64,000 bases of DNA from the NCBI GenBank assembly GCA_021613535.1, contig CP075495.1, positions 13,578,001 through 13,642,000 on the forward strand, in the 5' to 3' direction. This document shows, piece by piece, positions 13,601 through 25,511 of the stretch. The notes beneath the pieces were generated by a model that saw only the letters and a list, made by a program, of their open reading frames with translations, did not search any database and was not told the DNA's origin. The stretch comes from Adineta vaga. Lineage: Eukaryota > Rotifera. The position numbers and the translations under genes were made by a program. Numbering within the stretch: the first letter of the stretch is position 1; each line of letters starts with the position of its first letter.

Positions 13601-14083
13601 AGTGAAAATACGATTGAAATATGGGATTTATCTGAAAGCATGTACGAACGATAGTTTCTTGTTCTTTCTTTCAACGAATTATTCATCACATTTTTTATTT
13701 CAGACTCGATCCAATCTATATTGCGAATTGTCCAGAGCAACTTACATTAACATCGATCGCTTATGCAACAGATTCGGATGTAAATTTTAGATCGAGAAAA
13801 ACCCTTTTTGAATATCGACAAAGACCTTTTCTTATAGTGTATTTTAGTGGGAACAAGTGATGGTGCTGTATGGGTTTATCATTTAAAATATCTTTCGCCA
13901 TCAACGAATGTAAGTTTTATGAAGAATAATGATTAGTAGTCTTTGTTTTTCTCATAGGTAAATGATCTCTTAACAATCGTCGAGCAAAATATACGTAGTC
14001 AAGTTAATACTTCGAAAGAAATAATAAATGAATCAATGACAGCACCTCGTGTTTCAGTCCAATCTGTTTCAAAAGGAACATAA
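10620..14083 (+). CDS. DNAI4: Axonemal dynein intermediate chain DNAI4 (WDR78-like)
   Basis: This multi-exon WD-repeat protein starts MSCGRHRRRPK. Its N-terminal region carries the block ILDENGDDVTPRRI, then a block reading YLELCKTKRNNDLYVDRGMQ followed by TFNNLPKH, which matches my memory of WDR78/DNAI4 orthologues. The C-terminal half is a beta-propeller with recognisable WD units (HTSPVWQIAWSEQ, GHTGPIYKVHWSP, SASADWTIRLWMI, KMFFDVIWSPKS, CVSENTIEIWDLSES). It ends SVSKGT and TAA. DNAI4 is a subunit of the I1/f inner-arm dynein and is needed for ciliary beating, so it acts in axonemes. Introns are about 50-60 nt. At 12883-12950 a GTTCGT donor must be used to skip an in-frame TAG and restore the frame. 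At 10816-10877 the best acceptor is GAAG before the LDENG block. The stop lies 137 nt from the stop of the convergent homeodomain gene, so 3' UTRs may overlap. Confidence 0.82.
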
Positions 14084-14220
14084 AACCATCTCATCTTGTA
14101 CTTAGCGAGGCTCATTAAAAAAACATTCATCATTCACGTTCAGTTTAAGAAGATTTATTTTATTTGAAATTGCGATAAAAATCATATTGATAGAAATTTT
14201 TTTGAACTATTATTCTAATC

Positions 14221-15324
14221 TTAAACATTTCGTTTTTTTGTTGCTTGACGTTTATTGTAAAACCATACTCGAATAACATATGAATCATGACCTAACTGTT
14301 CAGATAAAATTGCAATATCTTGTTCTAGAAAAGAATATTCAATATTCGTTCTATAAATATTCTTAAGGTACATACGACTTGGTTTTGGATTTTCAATAAA
14401 TGCTTCTTTGAGATGTTTCAATATCAGCTGCACTAAAAATTGTTCTCTTACGACGACGTCTTCTACCACTGAAGATTCCATAAATCATTATCTGTATTAT
14501 ATTTACTTTGAGATAATACTTACGATGATTTTGGACTCATTTCATCGGCACTAATGCTTGTTACGGATGTTGAAGATTGTGTAGAAAATGATAAAGATGA
14601 TGTTGATTTCGACATTCTATATTTAGTTTGTTGTTCAGTGATCAATGGAAAGACATTTGATGAACTATTCACAATATAAAAGAATATTCAATTGATGTCA
14701 AAAGATTACTATTAATATTTACGATTGATTATAAGTAGTGAAAGAAGCAGGATGTGGAATTGTATCTACTGAGGATGATGATGATGAATTCATGTCCTTT
14801 TCACGACCAATTTTAATTGATCTTCAATGAAAAAATGAATTAAATTTCATCTTTTGAAAATTTTGTTTTCGATTATTTACGAATTTGATGAGAACATAGC
14901 TGCAATAGAACCCTCGAATTGCACAGTCGATTTCATTTGATCAAGATTAAAATTCTCTGAAATATTATTCAATAATGGTAATGTTTGATCATTCATCAGA
15001 CCGAAATTAGTCCCATTCAATGGAATATCTACTAAATGCAAAGATGAGCCAACAATAAAATTCACACTTATCGAAAGTTTTACCTGGATTTAGTTGTTTA
15101 ATTGTAAACCAATCATCATCATCATCATAGTTGATAACTATTTGTTCTTGATTATCATCTAACAATGCTATCTCATCGATCTAGATAAAAAATAAAATAT
15201 TCTGAAAATAATCTATAATCATTTGATTTCTTACAGAACAATCGATTTCAATCTTAAAAAGACAATTTGATTGATAATTTTCTGGAAACATCAATTCTTC
15301 CATTGTAAAACCCAAATCGAACAT
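14221..15324 (-). CDS. POU-type homeodomain protein without POU-specific domain, frame-broken
   Basis: Exons read from 15324 downward give MFDLGFTMEELMFPENYQ, acidic and Ser-rich segments (DDDDDWFTIKQLNP, SSSSSSVDTIPHP), then the basic start of a homeodomain (GRRRRKRTIFSAADIE). After it come HLKEAFIENPKPS and, across a 51-nt intron (14325-14375), QQDIAILSEQLGHDSYVIR and VWFYNKRQATKKRNV. The ENPKPS turn and the VIRVWF recognition helix are POU-homeodomain hallmarks. Recognition-helix position 50, normally Cys in the POU class, is Tyr. No POU-specific domain precedes it. Helix 1 is split by one extra base: the reading frame changes at the AAA run at 14415-14417, and no GT..AG intron explains the shift. 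It is either a sequencing or assembly error or a real inactivating indel. Probable role: nuclear DNA-binding factor, if functional. Confidence 0.6.
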
Positions 15325-15931
15325 GATCTGTTAATTACTTCAATCGATTGAAAACAAGCATGAAAAAAAATCTCATTAGTCGATCGAAAGAGATTTCGAG
15401 AAAACATTTTATCACATGCATATGCGCCTTCTTCTTCTTCTCTTCGATTGTATCGATCAGCTGACTTGATCCTTTGAATATAATCTTGTTATTGACTAAT
15501 TTTTGTTCATATGAAGTTCAAAACATATGTTTGCTATTTTTAACTTTTGATCAATCAGTCTTTGAATAAATCATGATATTTCTTTGAATGTACATTAATG
15601 ATTGAAACCATTCATCATAAACGAAAAACAATTAAATTCTATTGAACAATTTATTCCTAGACGGACATGTTTCCTATCTGACGAATGAACAATTGTACCT
15701 GATTTTATCGATTGTATATATTCAGACCTTCTTTGTTTAATCGAGCAAAAATGAATCAATATTTTTCTACTTATCAAGGCTTTTCTATCAATTATTATTG
15801 ACTCCTACACTTCAATACTTAACTATTACATTTGATTTCTATAAATACAATAGTCGATAAAAGTATTCTTCATAAAGATTGCGACGAATCGTTTTTTTCT
15901 ATTAGTCTAAGAAAACGTATTTATTAAATCA
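15325..15931. promoter_or_regulatory. Shared upstream region of the homeodomain gene and the neuropeptide gene
   Basis: These 607 bp separate two divergent start codons and must hold both promoters and 5' UTRs. Nothing beyond AT-rich sequence and short CTT repeats (about 15428-15440) is recognisable. Confidence 0.5.
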
Positions 15932-16487
15932 ATGATGTTACGTATTTCATTATTAACAACAATCATAAGTTGTTTTTGTATCTCAATGATCATATTCACA
16001 ACAACAAGTGTAAGAAATTTTATTATAAAAGACAAATTTTTCTATTTAAAATTCTTCTATTTCGTTTTTATAGTATGCTTATGTTATTGATTCAAGTGAC
16101 TTAAGAAATAGTCCTTCTGAACAACAATTTGATCTCAATTTACCATTATCATATGATCGCTCTGTACGTGCAACAAAGTTTCCACGTATTGGTCGTTCAT
16201 CAACTGATTTTGATGATATATCTGCTGTTTATGATATCAATCCAGGAGAGATTGATGATATTCATAATAATAATGATGATCGATGGTTTGAACAACGTAG
16301 TGTTCTTTTTCCACGAATTGGTAAACGTGCATTTCATAATTTAATGTTGGCAAATAGTTATTCCAATCCACATCGTATGTTAGATTCGCAAGGTCGATAT
16401 CATACCAATGGTTACGATTATCACATTCATCCCAATCAATATCAATCTATGTATCATCTTCGTGGCAAACGAAATCTTTCCATGTAG
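15932..16487 (+). CDS. PRXamide (CAPA/pyrokinin/neuromedin U-type) neuropeptide precursor
   Basis: Two exons (15932-16009 and 16074-16487) encode 163 residues. The first exon is a hydrophobic signal peptide (ISLLTTIISCFCISMIIF). The mature part carries KFPRIGR and SVLFPRIGKR, each with a Gly amide donor before a basic cleavage site. This predicts peptides ending in FPRI-amide. A third site, SMYHLRGKR near the C-terminus, would give an LR-amide peptide. FPRX-amide ends are typical of CAPA/periviscerokinin peptides, part of the PRXamide family that acts on neuromedin U-type receptors. The precursor would be processed in the secretory pathway of neurons. The spacer between peptides is acidic and Asn-rich (DDIHNNNDDRW), as usual for such precursors. 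Receptor and peptide boundaries are inferred. Confidence 0.78.
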
Positions 16488-16656
16488 TTACAAAAAGAAA
16501 TCATTTTATTCGAACAACAAAAAAGAATGATAGACATGCACACACACACACATACATCAATAGCCGATTATTCTAATAAACAAGAAAAAACATAAAAAGA
16601 CACGTTTTTTTTTTCTTTAAAATTCTCATTTGAATCGAAATATTACATATAGAGAT

Positions 16657-18171
16657 TTAAGCTGAAGTTATTCCAGCAGCGAGTGGAACAGTATTTTGTT
16701 CAATTCTTAATTCTTCATAAAACGCTTTTTCTTCAGTATTCTTAATCATTAAACTTAAACGATCATTTTTAACATTTATACTAACAATAAACCAGCCAAG
16801 AATACTGAAAGCTGCTCGAACTGCTGTTAAAATTCGCCATGTGTTCGTATCATTGTTCACAACATTAGCCTAGTTACAAAAACAAAAAGAAATATATTCT
16901 GAGAAGATTATTTGAGAATATTTACTTACAATATATGTATTTGTTGTATTCACAGTTGATGTTACATAAAAAGACATTCGTAGTTGATCTTCAGTTTGCA
17001 TCATTACTAAATTAACTACCATGGCTACAGTATAGAAAATAAAAGCTGGTCCACTATTTTGTGCTGTTATTGTTTGTAATAGTACTGTTCCATTAAATTT
17101 AACAGGATCAATTCTAAGAAGAAAAAGAAAGAGAATGATTTGCATTATATCAAACAATTGAATTACCTATCTAAGACATCAACCATACAAATAGCGAGAA
17201 AAATATAAAATAAAAGATGTGTAATTAATGCAATGGTACGGTAGATTGTAAAAAACGAGGTTGGATTGTCATCAGTAAATACAAATGCAAATACACACAC
17301 CCATAATGCATAACCAGCATTGATTCCATGTATGAAGAGAAAAAATTTTTGAAGAGCACTATGAGTTTGTTTGGCAACTTGAACAGTAAAACGTTTTAAA
17401 ACTTCAGTTGTTTGTTGTTGAAATGTATGATTATCATCATAACCTATTGTAAATGGTGATTGTGCTGTTCGATTACCTATACGTACTGTTGCTGCATCTT
17501 TGTTAACACTTGAAAATTTGTCTGAAGACACAAAGAAATCATGCTAATAAAATATAATAGAAGAAATTACTTTTATCTTCAAAATAAATACGAGGTGTTG
17601 CAGCACTTTTCGATAGAGTATTACCAGCATATGTATTTGATAGTAATAGATCAGGTAAAACTAATTCGTTCGATTTCTTAGATTTTTCTATAATCACTTC
17701 ATCTTCGAAACCTCTTAAAAGTGATGGTTCTTGTTCTAATTGTGATCTATGATTGATTAAGAAAAAGTTCAAGAATCAGTTAGCGATTGTGAATGAAAAA
17801 AAAACCCAAAGATTAATATTACGATGATTTAACACGTCGACGAGCTTTACGACGTTTTGTTGTTTGCCGATCTTCACTTGGATTTGATCGAGGTGGTAAT
17901 GGAAGCTAAAATTATACGATAAAATAGAAAATAAAGAGATGAACAAACTTGATTACATCTTTAACTCCTCGTGGTGAGATACAGTTTCTCGATCATCTGG
18001 TGTCTGTTCACGAGCTGATTGTTGTCGAGCACGTCGTCGTTCTCGAGCAGTTTCTTCTCCTGTCGTTGTACGAGGTGTATCATCACTACTTCCACCAACT
18101 GGATTTGATGATGTTAATTTAGGTAAACGTCGTCTTGAAATTTCGCCTTGACTTGTACTAGTCGTTGCCAT
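16657..18171 (-). CDS. TMEM237: TMEM237-like ciliary transition-zone protein
   Basis: Exons from 18171 down encode a long, basic, disordered N-terminus (RERRRARQQSARE, TTKRRKARRRVKSS), then IYFEDKNKFSSVNK, then a C-terminal membrane half. Four hydrophobic helices are visible: FFLFIHGINAGYALWVCVF, TIALITHLLFYIFLAICMV, PAFIFYTVAMVVNLVMM and TAVRAAFSILGWFIVSI. This architecture, with the FFLFIHGINAG block opening the first helix, matches TMEM237. In the known family this protein sits in the transition zone of cilia and is mutated in Joubert syndrome. Introns are short. The stop is 169 nt from the convergent neuropeptide stop. DNAI4, another ciliary gene, lies 2.6 kb away, but with the homeodomain and peptide genes between them. 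An unrelated four-span protein is possible though less likely. Confidence 0.7.
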
Positions 18172-18796
18172 TTCAAATGATTATGATCTTTGATAATCGT
18201 ATCGTTCGTTGCCATAGAGATATGTTAATATCGAAGAACGCCATCTAACGTCATGTTTTTCATTGGATGATTAACATCAAATGAAATATGATTATCGATA
18301 CATTACATTAGTACATTTCGTTTGATTTTTTTTCTTCTTCTTCTTCTACGTAGTCTCATCTCATAGAGGAATTTGACGATTTTTATTGGTGAAACTATTG
18401 AATAAATAAATGAGTATTTTACAATAAAACGTACACCTTTCGTTCGTCTAATCATTTGAAAAGAACAATGATTCACTCATCTAGAGCTTTCTCATATGTG
18501 TCCTTCATCATTCCATCAAGAAATCATTTTACGTAATGGAAGCATTTCATTACGTTCTCGAAATAAATTTCTTGACTTCTTATTGATCTATTCAATGAAA
18601 GGTGTAGAGTTTCTCATTCTTTTCCCGCCCTGATATAATCTTAGTCTTTTTTTTCGCTGTGTCTCGACATGTTTGATTCACCATTTCAGTCGACAATCGA
18701 TGTTTTTCCTTTATTAATCACTAACATAGAAAAGTATCAAAGGAAAATCAAACAATCTTATTGATCAATTTGTTTCGGTTTTTTAGATCAATAATT
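18172..18796. promoter_or_regulatory. Bidirectional promoter region, TMEM237 / mitofusin
   Basis: This 625-bp region separates divergent start codons. It shows CTT repeats (about 18331-18347) and T-rich tracts but no recognised motif. Confidence 0.5.
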
Positions 18797-21700
18797 ATGT
18801 CGGGCAGTATCATTCGTGAAAAGCCGACATTACTTGGACCTAGTCGTCAGGACAGTGTAAATAGTACGTAAGAGTCAAACAATGACTTTTCCTATAAATT
18901 CAATTTGTTTTTATTTAGATTCTAATTCACCGTTAAAACTATTTACACATGCTAAAACAACAATTACAGATATCTTCAAAAATATTGCATTGTACGTTAA
19001 TGATTCAAACAAATTTCTCGATGGTTTGTTGAACTAATTTGAATTGAAAGGAAAATTTTTTCTTGTATTTCTTTGTAGAAGTGAGCAAATCAGAACGGAA
19101 TTTAATAACGAATGAAAAACATAAAGATATTCAACAATTGAAAGAGAAAGTGAATCGAATTTTAACTATCATATCACGTGATCATATGAAAGTTGTTTTC
19201 TTTGGAAGGTTTGTTAATTGAAATGATTTGTTGTTGTTATTGTTGATGTTGTATTCTGATCGAATTTTTATTGTTTAGAACAAGTAATGGAAAGAGTACA
19301 ACTGTGAATGCGATGTTACGTGAACGTATATTACCAGTTGGTATGGGTCATACAACAAATTGTTTTCTTCAAGTATATTGAATGAGATGAGACGTTATCA
19401 AAGATTTATTTTTCTTTCAAATATAGATTGAAGGAACAGATAAAGCTGAACCTTATGTTCTAACACCGGGTTCAGATGAACCGAAAAGTGTTAGTGTAAG
19501 TATTCGTTTTCTTTTCAGTTCTGATCATAATGTGGAAACGTCTTTTTCTTTTGTAGAGTTTGGGTAATGTTGGTAGTGCTCTATCAAGAGAAAAACTTGA
19601 TTCAGACTCCCTAGTAAAAATCTTATGGCCAAAAGAAAAATGTCGTCTTATTCGAGATGATGTTGTTCTAGTCGATAGGTAAATAAATCATTCTATGAAG
19701 CAGCTTAATTTATCTTTATATTTAGTCCGGGCATTGATGTCTCAGCAAATCTTGATCAATGGATTGAAAATCACTGTCTAGATGCTGATGTCTTTGTACT
19801 TGTTATATCTGCAGAAGCAACGATTACTGTTTCTGTAAGTTTGAATACAATCAAATCGAACCTATGAACCGTATACGAATACATTTATAGGAAAAGAAAT
19901 TTTTACATAACGTTGCACAACGTTTATCCAATCCGAATATTTTTATATTAATGAATCGTTGGGATGCAACTGCAAACGAACCAGAAATGGTTGATTCGGT
20001 AAATTTTGTTTAATAGAAGTTAACTTTATCTATTCTAATGTATGATTCAGGTACGACAACAACATCTTGATCGTGGTTTAGAATTTCTATGCGATGAATT
20101 ACATATATGTGATCGAAAAGAAGCATCCGAACATCGAATGTTTTTTATCTCAGCACGTGAAGCTTTACTGAAACGCAATAAAGATCCCACTAGTTCACCA
20201 CGAACTGGTTTTAGTGAAGGTAAATGAATTATTTCGAATTAAAGAATCAAAACGTTAATCTTTCTTATTGATTATTTAGGACATGAAGAACGTTTTACTG
20301 AATTTAATAATTTTGAACATGAATTTGAAAAATGTATTTCAAAAACAGCTGTTCAAACAAAATTTGAACAACATACAAATCGAGGCAAAGAAATCATTAG
20401 TTTATTATGTGAAACAACATCGAATATTGCAAATCGATCTCAAACATTAAAACAAGAATTCGTTCAAAAATTAACTGAAATGGATGAAAAAAATAACAAA
20501 CTTGAACGAGAATTACGTTCAATGACGGAAACAGCGAAAGATAAGATTAAACATGTATCGGAAGATGTTTATAAACGAGTTGCACAAACATTAAATGATG
20601 AAATTAGACGGTAAGTTTATTTCATACTAATTTACAATAATTACACCTTTCACTCTATTGCAACAAAAATACTACAACTCATTCTTTTCTCTATGTTAAA
20701 GAGTATGACATTTGTAATCATCTGTTAATGTAAAATATATCTCCTATAGACTAGAATTCATATTAATTGATAGATATAGCTGTCGATTAATTTTTACATA
20801 TGTTAGTCCTATCATGCATAAATGTTATGAGTAACAACACCCTCAAGATGGTACTAATTCTCTATAGTGAATTTCAAAGTTAGTCTATCCCAATGGAATT
20901 TCATGATATTGAATTTTATATATTATTAAAATCCAACAATTCAAAGGGGAATCAATTTTTTTTTTCTTTGAATATTTTAGTCTTTATACATTGATCGAAG
21001 AATTTGATCGTCCATTTTCATCTGATCCCGAACAAATTCCACTCTATAAACGAGATTTACATCGTTGGGTTGAAGATCGTCTCGGTTCAAATTTACAAAC
21101 ACGTCTTCATAGTGCATTACATTCATCATTAGATCATGTTCATCGTGAAATTAAAGATCGTGTGAAATCCGTTCTTGCAAATAATGAACGTATAACACTC
21201 GTTGATTCCATCGTACCACGTTCAGATTTTGCTGTTTCATATCGTTTGGATTGTTCTAATCTATGTTCAGATTTTCGTGAAGATATTCAATTTAAATTCT
21301 CATTAGGTTTTACTAGTTTATGGCAAAAATTTGTTCAAAACCAAAAAGAATCGATTACTGGTTCGAAATCGAATCATGAATTAGTTTCACCATCTGCATC
21401 ATCATTACTTAGTTCAACAAATGATTTGTTAACAACAGCGAATAATATATCAGCATTGACAACAAAATCTGGTTTAGTTGCATTAGGTGGTTGTGCATTA
21501 GTATGGCGAAGTGTTGGTTGGAAAGTTTTAGGTGTTGTCGCAGGTATTTATGGTAGTTTATATCTATACGAAAGAGTAATGTGGACAAAAAAAGCACAAG
21601 AACGTGCATTTAAACGACAATATGCTGATTATGCATCATCAAAAATGAAATTAGTTGTTGATATGACATCTGGAAATGCGAGTGCACAAGTTCAACAAGA

Positions 21701-21920
21701 ATTATCGATGTATTTTGCCCAAACCATACGTTATGTTGATATGGAAAAAGATGATTTAACCGATAGTATGAAACAAACTAAAATTGAAATCGATCACTTA
21801 TTAAAATATATCGATAAAGGAAAGAAATTGAAAAAACAAGGCGATCAAATTGATAATGAATTAAGTGATTTTTCCAAACAATATTTATCGTCAGAATCAC
21901 TAGCAAACACAAATGAATAA
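18797..21920 (+). CDS. Mitofusin, outer-mitochondrial-membrane fusion GTPase
   Basis: This is a dynamin-superfamily GTPase. The P-loop is [14 protein letters not shown], a switch-I threonine lies in [15 protein letters not shown], the G3 motif is DSPGID and the G4 motif is NRWDA. A helical region follows ([20 protein letters not shown]). Near the C-terminus are a hydrophobic anchor ([16 protein letters not shown], then [15 protein letters not shown]) and a final heptad-repeat helix ([20 protein letters not shown]). This is the order seen in mitofusins MFN1/MFN2 and insect Marf, which tether and fuse outer mitochondrial membranes. The start [20 protein letters not shown] is in the first exon. 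Introns are about 45-60 nt except one of about 370 nt (20612-20983), which I could not explain. The last exon is uninterrupted and ends at TAA. I see no obvious lesion in catalytic motifs. Confidence 0.92.
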
Positions 21921-22523
21921 TATTATCTATCTTTTGTTTCTAACCAAACTATTTCTCTCTTATAGTTGTTTTCTAGATTCGATGTCCTTTCATTATTTCT
22001 CTCTCTGTGTGTATTTCAGCTTGATTCTTTCTATTTTTTTTCAAGATTATATATGTTTATGTTTCAACCCTGTAGCATTTTTCAAGTCATTTTTTTTTCT
22101 TGTCCGTTTGTCGTTTGCATACAGTTTGAAAAAAAGAAAAACTACGAAAAGATTTGAGATACTGTTCTCATGAATGGGAGGAAAAATTCTCTTTCTCTTT
22201 TCGATTACGACACACATTTTCGTTTCTTTGTTTTTCTTTTCTTCCATCGATTTGTCGAGATCAATTATTGTTCTCTGACATTGTAATTTGAAAACAACTC
22301 ATATTAACTTTAGTTTTCGAAAGAGAAAAAGATATACATTGCTATTTGAGGAAGAAAAAAATTGTCTTTACTTTGCAACGAGTTACCCGTTACATAAATT
22401 GACTTCGCTTTGTTGTTGTAATGCTTTTTTTTTTACAGAAGAAAGATGTTCTTCTTCCTACTGAGAGTTTTTTTTTTAAATAATTCAGTTCTTTTTCTTT
22501 TTAGATTAGACTTTACTGCAAAT
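21921..22523. other. Intergenic, T-rich
   Basis: About 600 bp of T- and TC-rich sequence lie between tandem genes, likely the mitofusin 3' UTR and the 5' leader of the next gene. A possible 5'-UTR acceptor (TTTTTAG) lies just ahead of the next start. Confidence 0.5.
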
Positions 22524-25511
22524 ATGGATTTCGGATCAAAATATATTTATAAATATGCTCATTCAGAGTCAGAATCTGTATCGGATGATGATGGTAATCT
22601 TGGTAATGATGCTGAACCATTATTTATTCCACAGATCAAATCAAGGTAAAAGAAAAAACATAATTACTTTCATAATTTTACAATCTTCAGTAGAGATGAC
22701 ACATCGCATAAAGAACAAAAGCAAGTTGCCATTCCAGCAGATAAATCAATCAAACGAAAACGTTTACGTAAACCAGATACTAATGTTCTTAGTGTTAAAT
22801 TTAATCGTTTATTACAACCAAGTAAACATTTCTTTGTTCTCTTTTCATTGATAACATCATCACTTAATTAGATGAAATGCATGCTGGCGATCCTGTTTAT
22901 TGTACAGAATGTCAAGCAATAGCTTCACATTTAAGTAAGATTCAAATGGGAAAAAAAGAGCAAACCAATGACACTGAATCCAAATGGCATTGTGAATTTT
23001 GTCCATATATAAATACTGTCGATATTGAACAAAATGATTTACCTAAACATGAAGATGCAACATATTTACTTGCGCCTGCTCCAGTTGTTCATGGTTCAGA
23101 TATGAGTGGTATTGATGATTCCATGGTTTTCTTTCTCATTGATATTAGTGGTTCGATGTCATCAACAACATTAGTTCAAGGCGCAATTAATTTACCAAAT
23201 GCATTAAGACAACAAGAACGTGCTGCAGAAGCATTTGGTGGTGCACACATGATTCGAGAACGTCATCAAACATATGTTACTCGTTTACAAGGTGTACAAA
23301 TGGCTGTTGCAGCTAATTTAGATAAACTTGTAAAAGATACACCAACAAAACGTGCTGTTCTATTGACATTTAATCATGAAATCACTTATTATGGTATAGA
23401 AATTCAAGAAGATTTCTTCTTTTTTCTTACAAAATGTAATTTAAATTTTTCGTTTAGGTGATGGTACGAAAAATGAACCTTTAGTTATTCGGGGTGATAA
23501 ATTAAACAATGGTGACGATTTATTACATGAAGCTGAAAGAGAATTAAATAATGAATTGAAACCTGTTGCACAAACTAAAACAAAATTAATTGAACGTGTC
23601 TATGATCTTGAAGAAGGTGGACAAACAGCACTTGGTCCAGCTGTTGTTTTTGCATTGAATATCGCATCGAAACGTCAAGGTTCAAAAATCGTTATTTGTA
23701 CTGATGGTAAGAAAAAAACTTTGAATCTAATTGAAGAAATTTATATCGTTTCATTTGTGAAACAGGCTTGGCTAATCGAGGTTTGGGTAATTTGGAAACA
23801 GCACAAGATGAAAAAATTGATCAAGCTATTAAAATGCAGGCACTTCATGATGGAAATCAATTTTATGCAGCGAGTAAGATTGATAATTTCGTTGATTTAT
23901 TGATTTCTTTTGTCTGTTCTAAGTAACTGAACGTGCTCGAGACAAAGGTGTAAGCATATCGGTAATTACTATCAAAGGTAATATATCATTGATTTATCTA
24001 TTTATCTAATGTCATTCTTAGGTACTTCATGTTTACTTCCCGTTATTGGTCAAATGGTAAAAAACAGAATGATAATTTGTCGTTGTTTTATTCTCTTTCC
24101 ATAAAATCGACTTTGTTTAGGCTGATGGTACTGGTGGTAATGTAACAATAGTAGATTTATTGAATATGCGTGATGAATTTGCTTCAATACTTGAACAAGA
24201 AGTCATTGCAACAAATGTCGAAGCAACATTGGTTGTTCATCGTGGTTTATATATTCGTAATCCTGATGATCCAGAGGAAAAACTTGGTATAATCAAACGT
24301 TCAATTGGAAATGTAACAAAACAGACGGAAGTAACATTCGAATTTGGTGTACGAAATAAACAAGGTTTGTTTTATTTTAATGATAAATTAATAAGAAAAT
24401 TTTTTATTGTTTTTGGTATTTTAGAAGTTAAAGAAAAATATCATATAGATTTAGATAAACTAGATCAATTACCATTTCAAGTTCAAGTTACATATACAGC
24501 TGCAGATGGAAATAAAGCATTGCGTGTTTTAACACAATTAAAAGAGACAACTTCGAATCGAGAAATAGCTGAAGTTAATGCTGTACGAAGTGTTATTGCA
24601 GAAAATCATATTCGTAGTACAGCAAATGATATGATGTAAGTTTGTTTTTATGTTCACTTGTTTTGAACAAATGGGTTTTTTGTTCTTCGATTTTATTAGG
24701 GTAGCAATATCTGATGATGAAGATGCCGATGGAATTTATACACATTCGAAATGGTCAACACCTGTCGTACAAAAACAACGTTTAGCTTATATGGATAATC
24801 TTAATTCTAAAGTACGCTCTCGTGGAATGGATGCACCTGATCGATTTAATGAAAAGTTCGACTATTTATTAAGTTATCATTGATTTTTTTATCGGAATAT
24901 TTCTTTCTTGTAGACGTTGGAATAAAGCAAGTAATGATTTACAATGTCAAGTTATTTCCTCGAGATCTCGTAAAGCAACTTCGTCAAATATGTCAGCGAT
25001 TGCACCACCACCATCAGCATCTAGTGAATCTGTATTCGGTGCAATTGGAAATCGTGTATCACGTCTTTTTTCTGGAAAAAGTAAAGCAGAAGAATCAGAA
25101 AAAGGGGCTATTGTTCCTTCGACGGCATCTCGTGCTCCTGCGAAACGAAGTTATGGTTTTGCTACAACAAATTTAAGTCATTTCTCTGATCAACATTCAG
25201 AAGATCTTTATCGTTATAAAAATATTTCCTCTGATTATATGCGTGAAACAAGTCCGACACGTGAGAATGAAGATGGTGATGATCGACCTACTGCTGAATC
25301 ACATAATAATCGTTTTGCAACGAGACGTACAGAAAAGGAAGATCAACAACCGGCTCGAAGACGACATGTTCCTGAAGTTCAGTCTGATACTCCTTTCAGT
25401 ACTGATCGTTTTACATTACGACAACCCGCTAATGAAAGTAAGGAACAAGAGACAACGTCGAATATCGCAGAAGATCACAATGATGCTGATGATAATCAGA
25501 CACGATTATAA
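22524..25511 (+). CDS. Sec23/Sec24-type zinc finger plus von Willebrand A domain protein
   Basis: The predicted protein begins MDFGSKYIYKYAHSESESVS. A zinc-finger unit follows: YCTEC, then WHCEFCPYINTV, a CxxC...CxxC arrangement like the Sec23/Sec24 zinc finger. Next comes a vWA domain with an intact MIDAS motif (FFLIDISGSMSS), downstream threonine and aspartate candidates (GGQTALGP, VICTDGLANRGLG), and a beta-rich region (QVQVTYTAADGNKAL). The C-terminus is long, hydrophilic and Ser/Arg/Glu-rich and looks disordered (RRTEKEDQQPARRRHVPE). True Sec23/Sec24 proteins lack a DxSxS MIDAS and carry gelsolin repeats, so this is not a COPII coat subunit. I recall similar zinc-finger/vWA architectures in protist proteins, but I cannot assign a function. 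Introns are short, and frames join cleanly through GT..AG sites. Confidence 0.65.

Noticed and set aside
22446-22523. Upstream in-frame extension of the Sec23/24-vWA protein
   Set aside because: The extra residues come from a T-rich tract ending in a TTTTTAG acceptor; the next ATG at 22524 is a better start.
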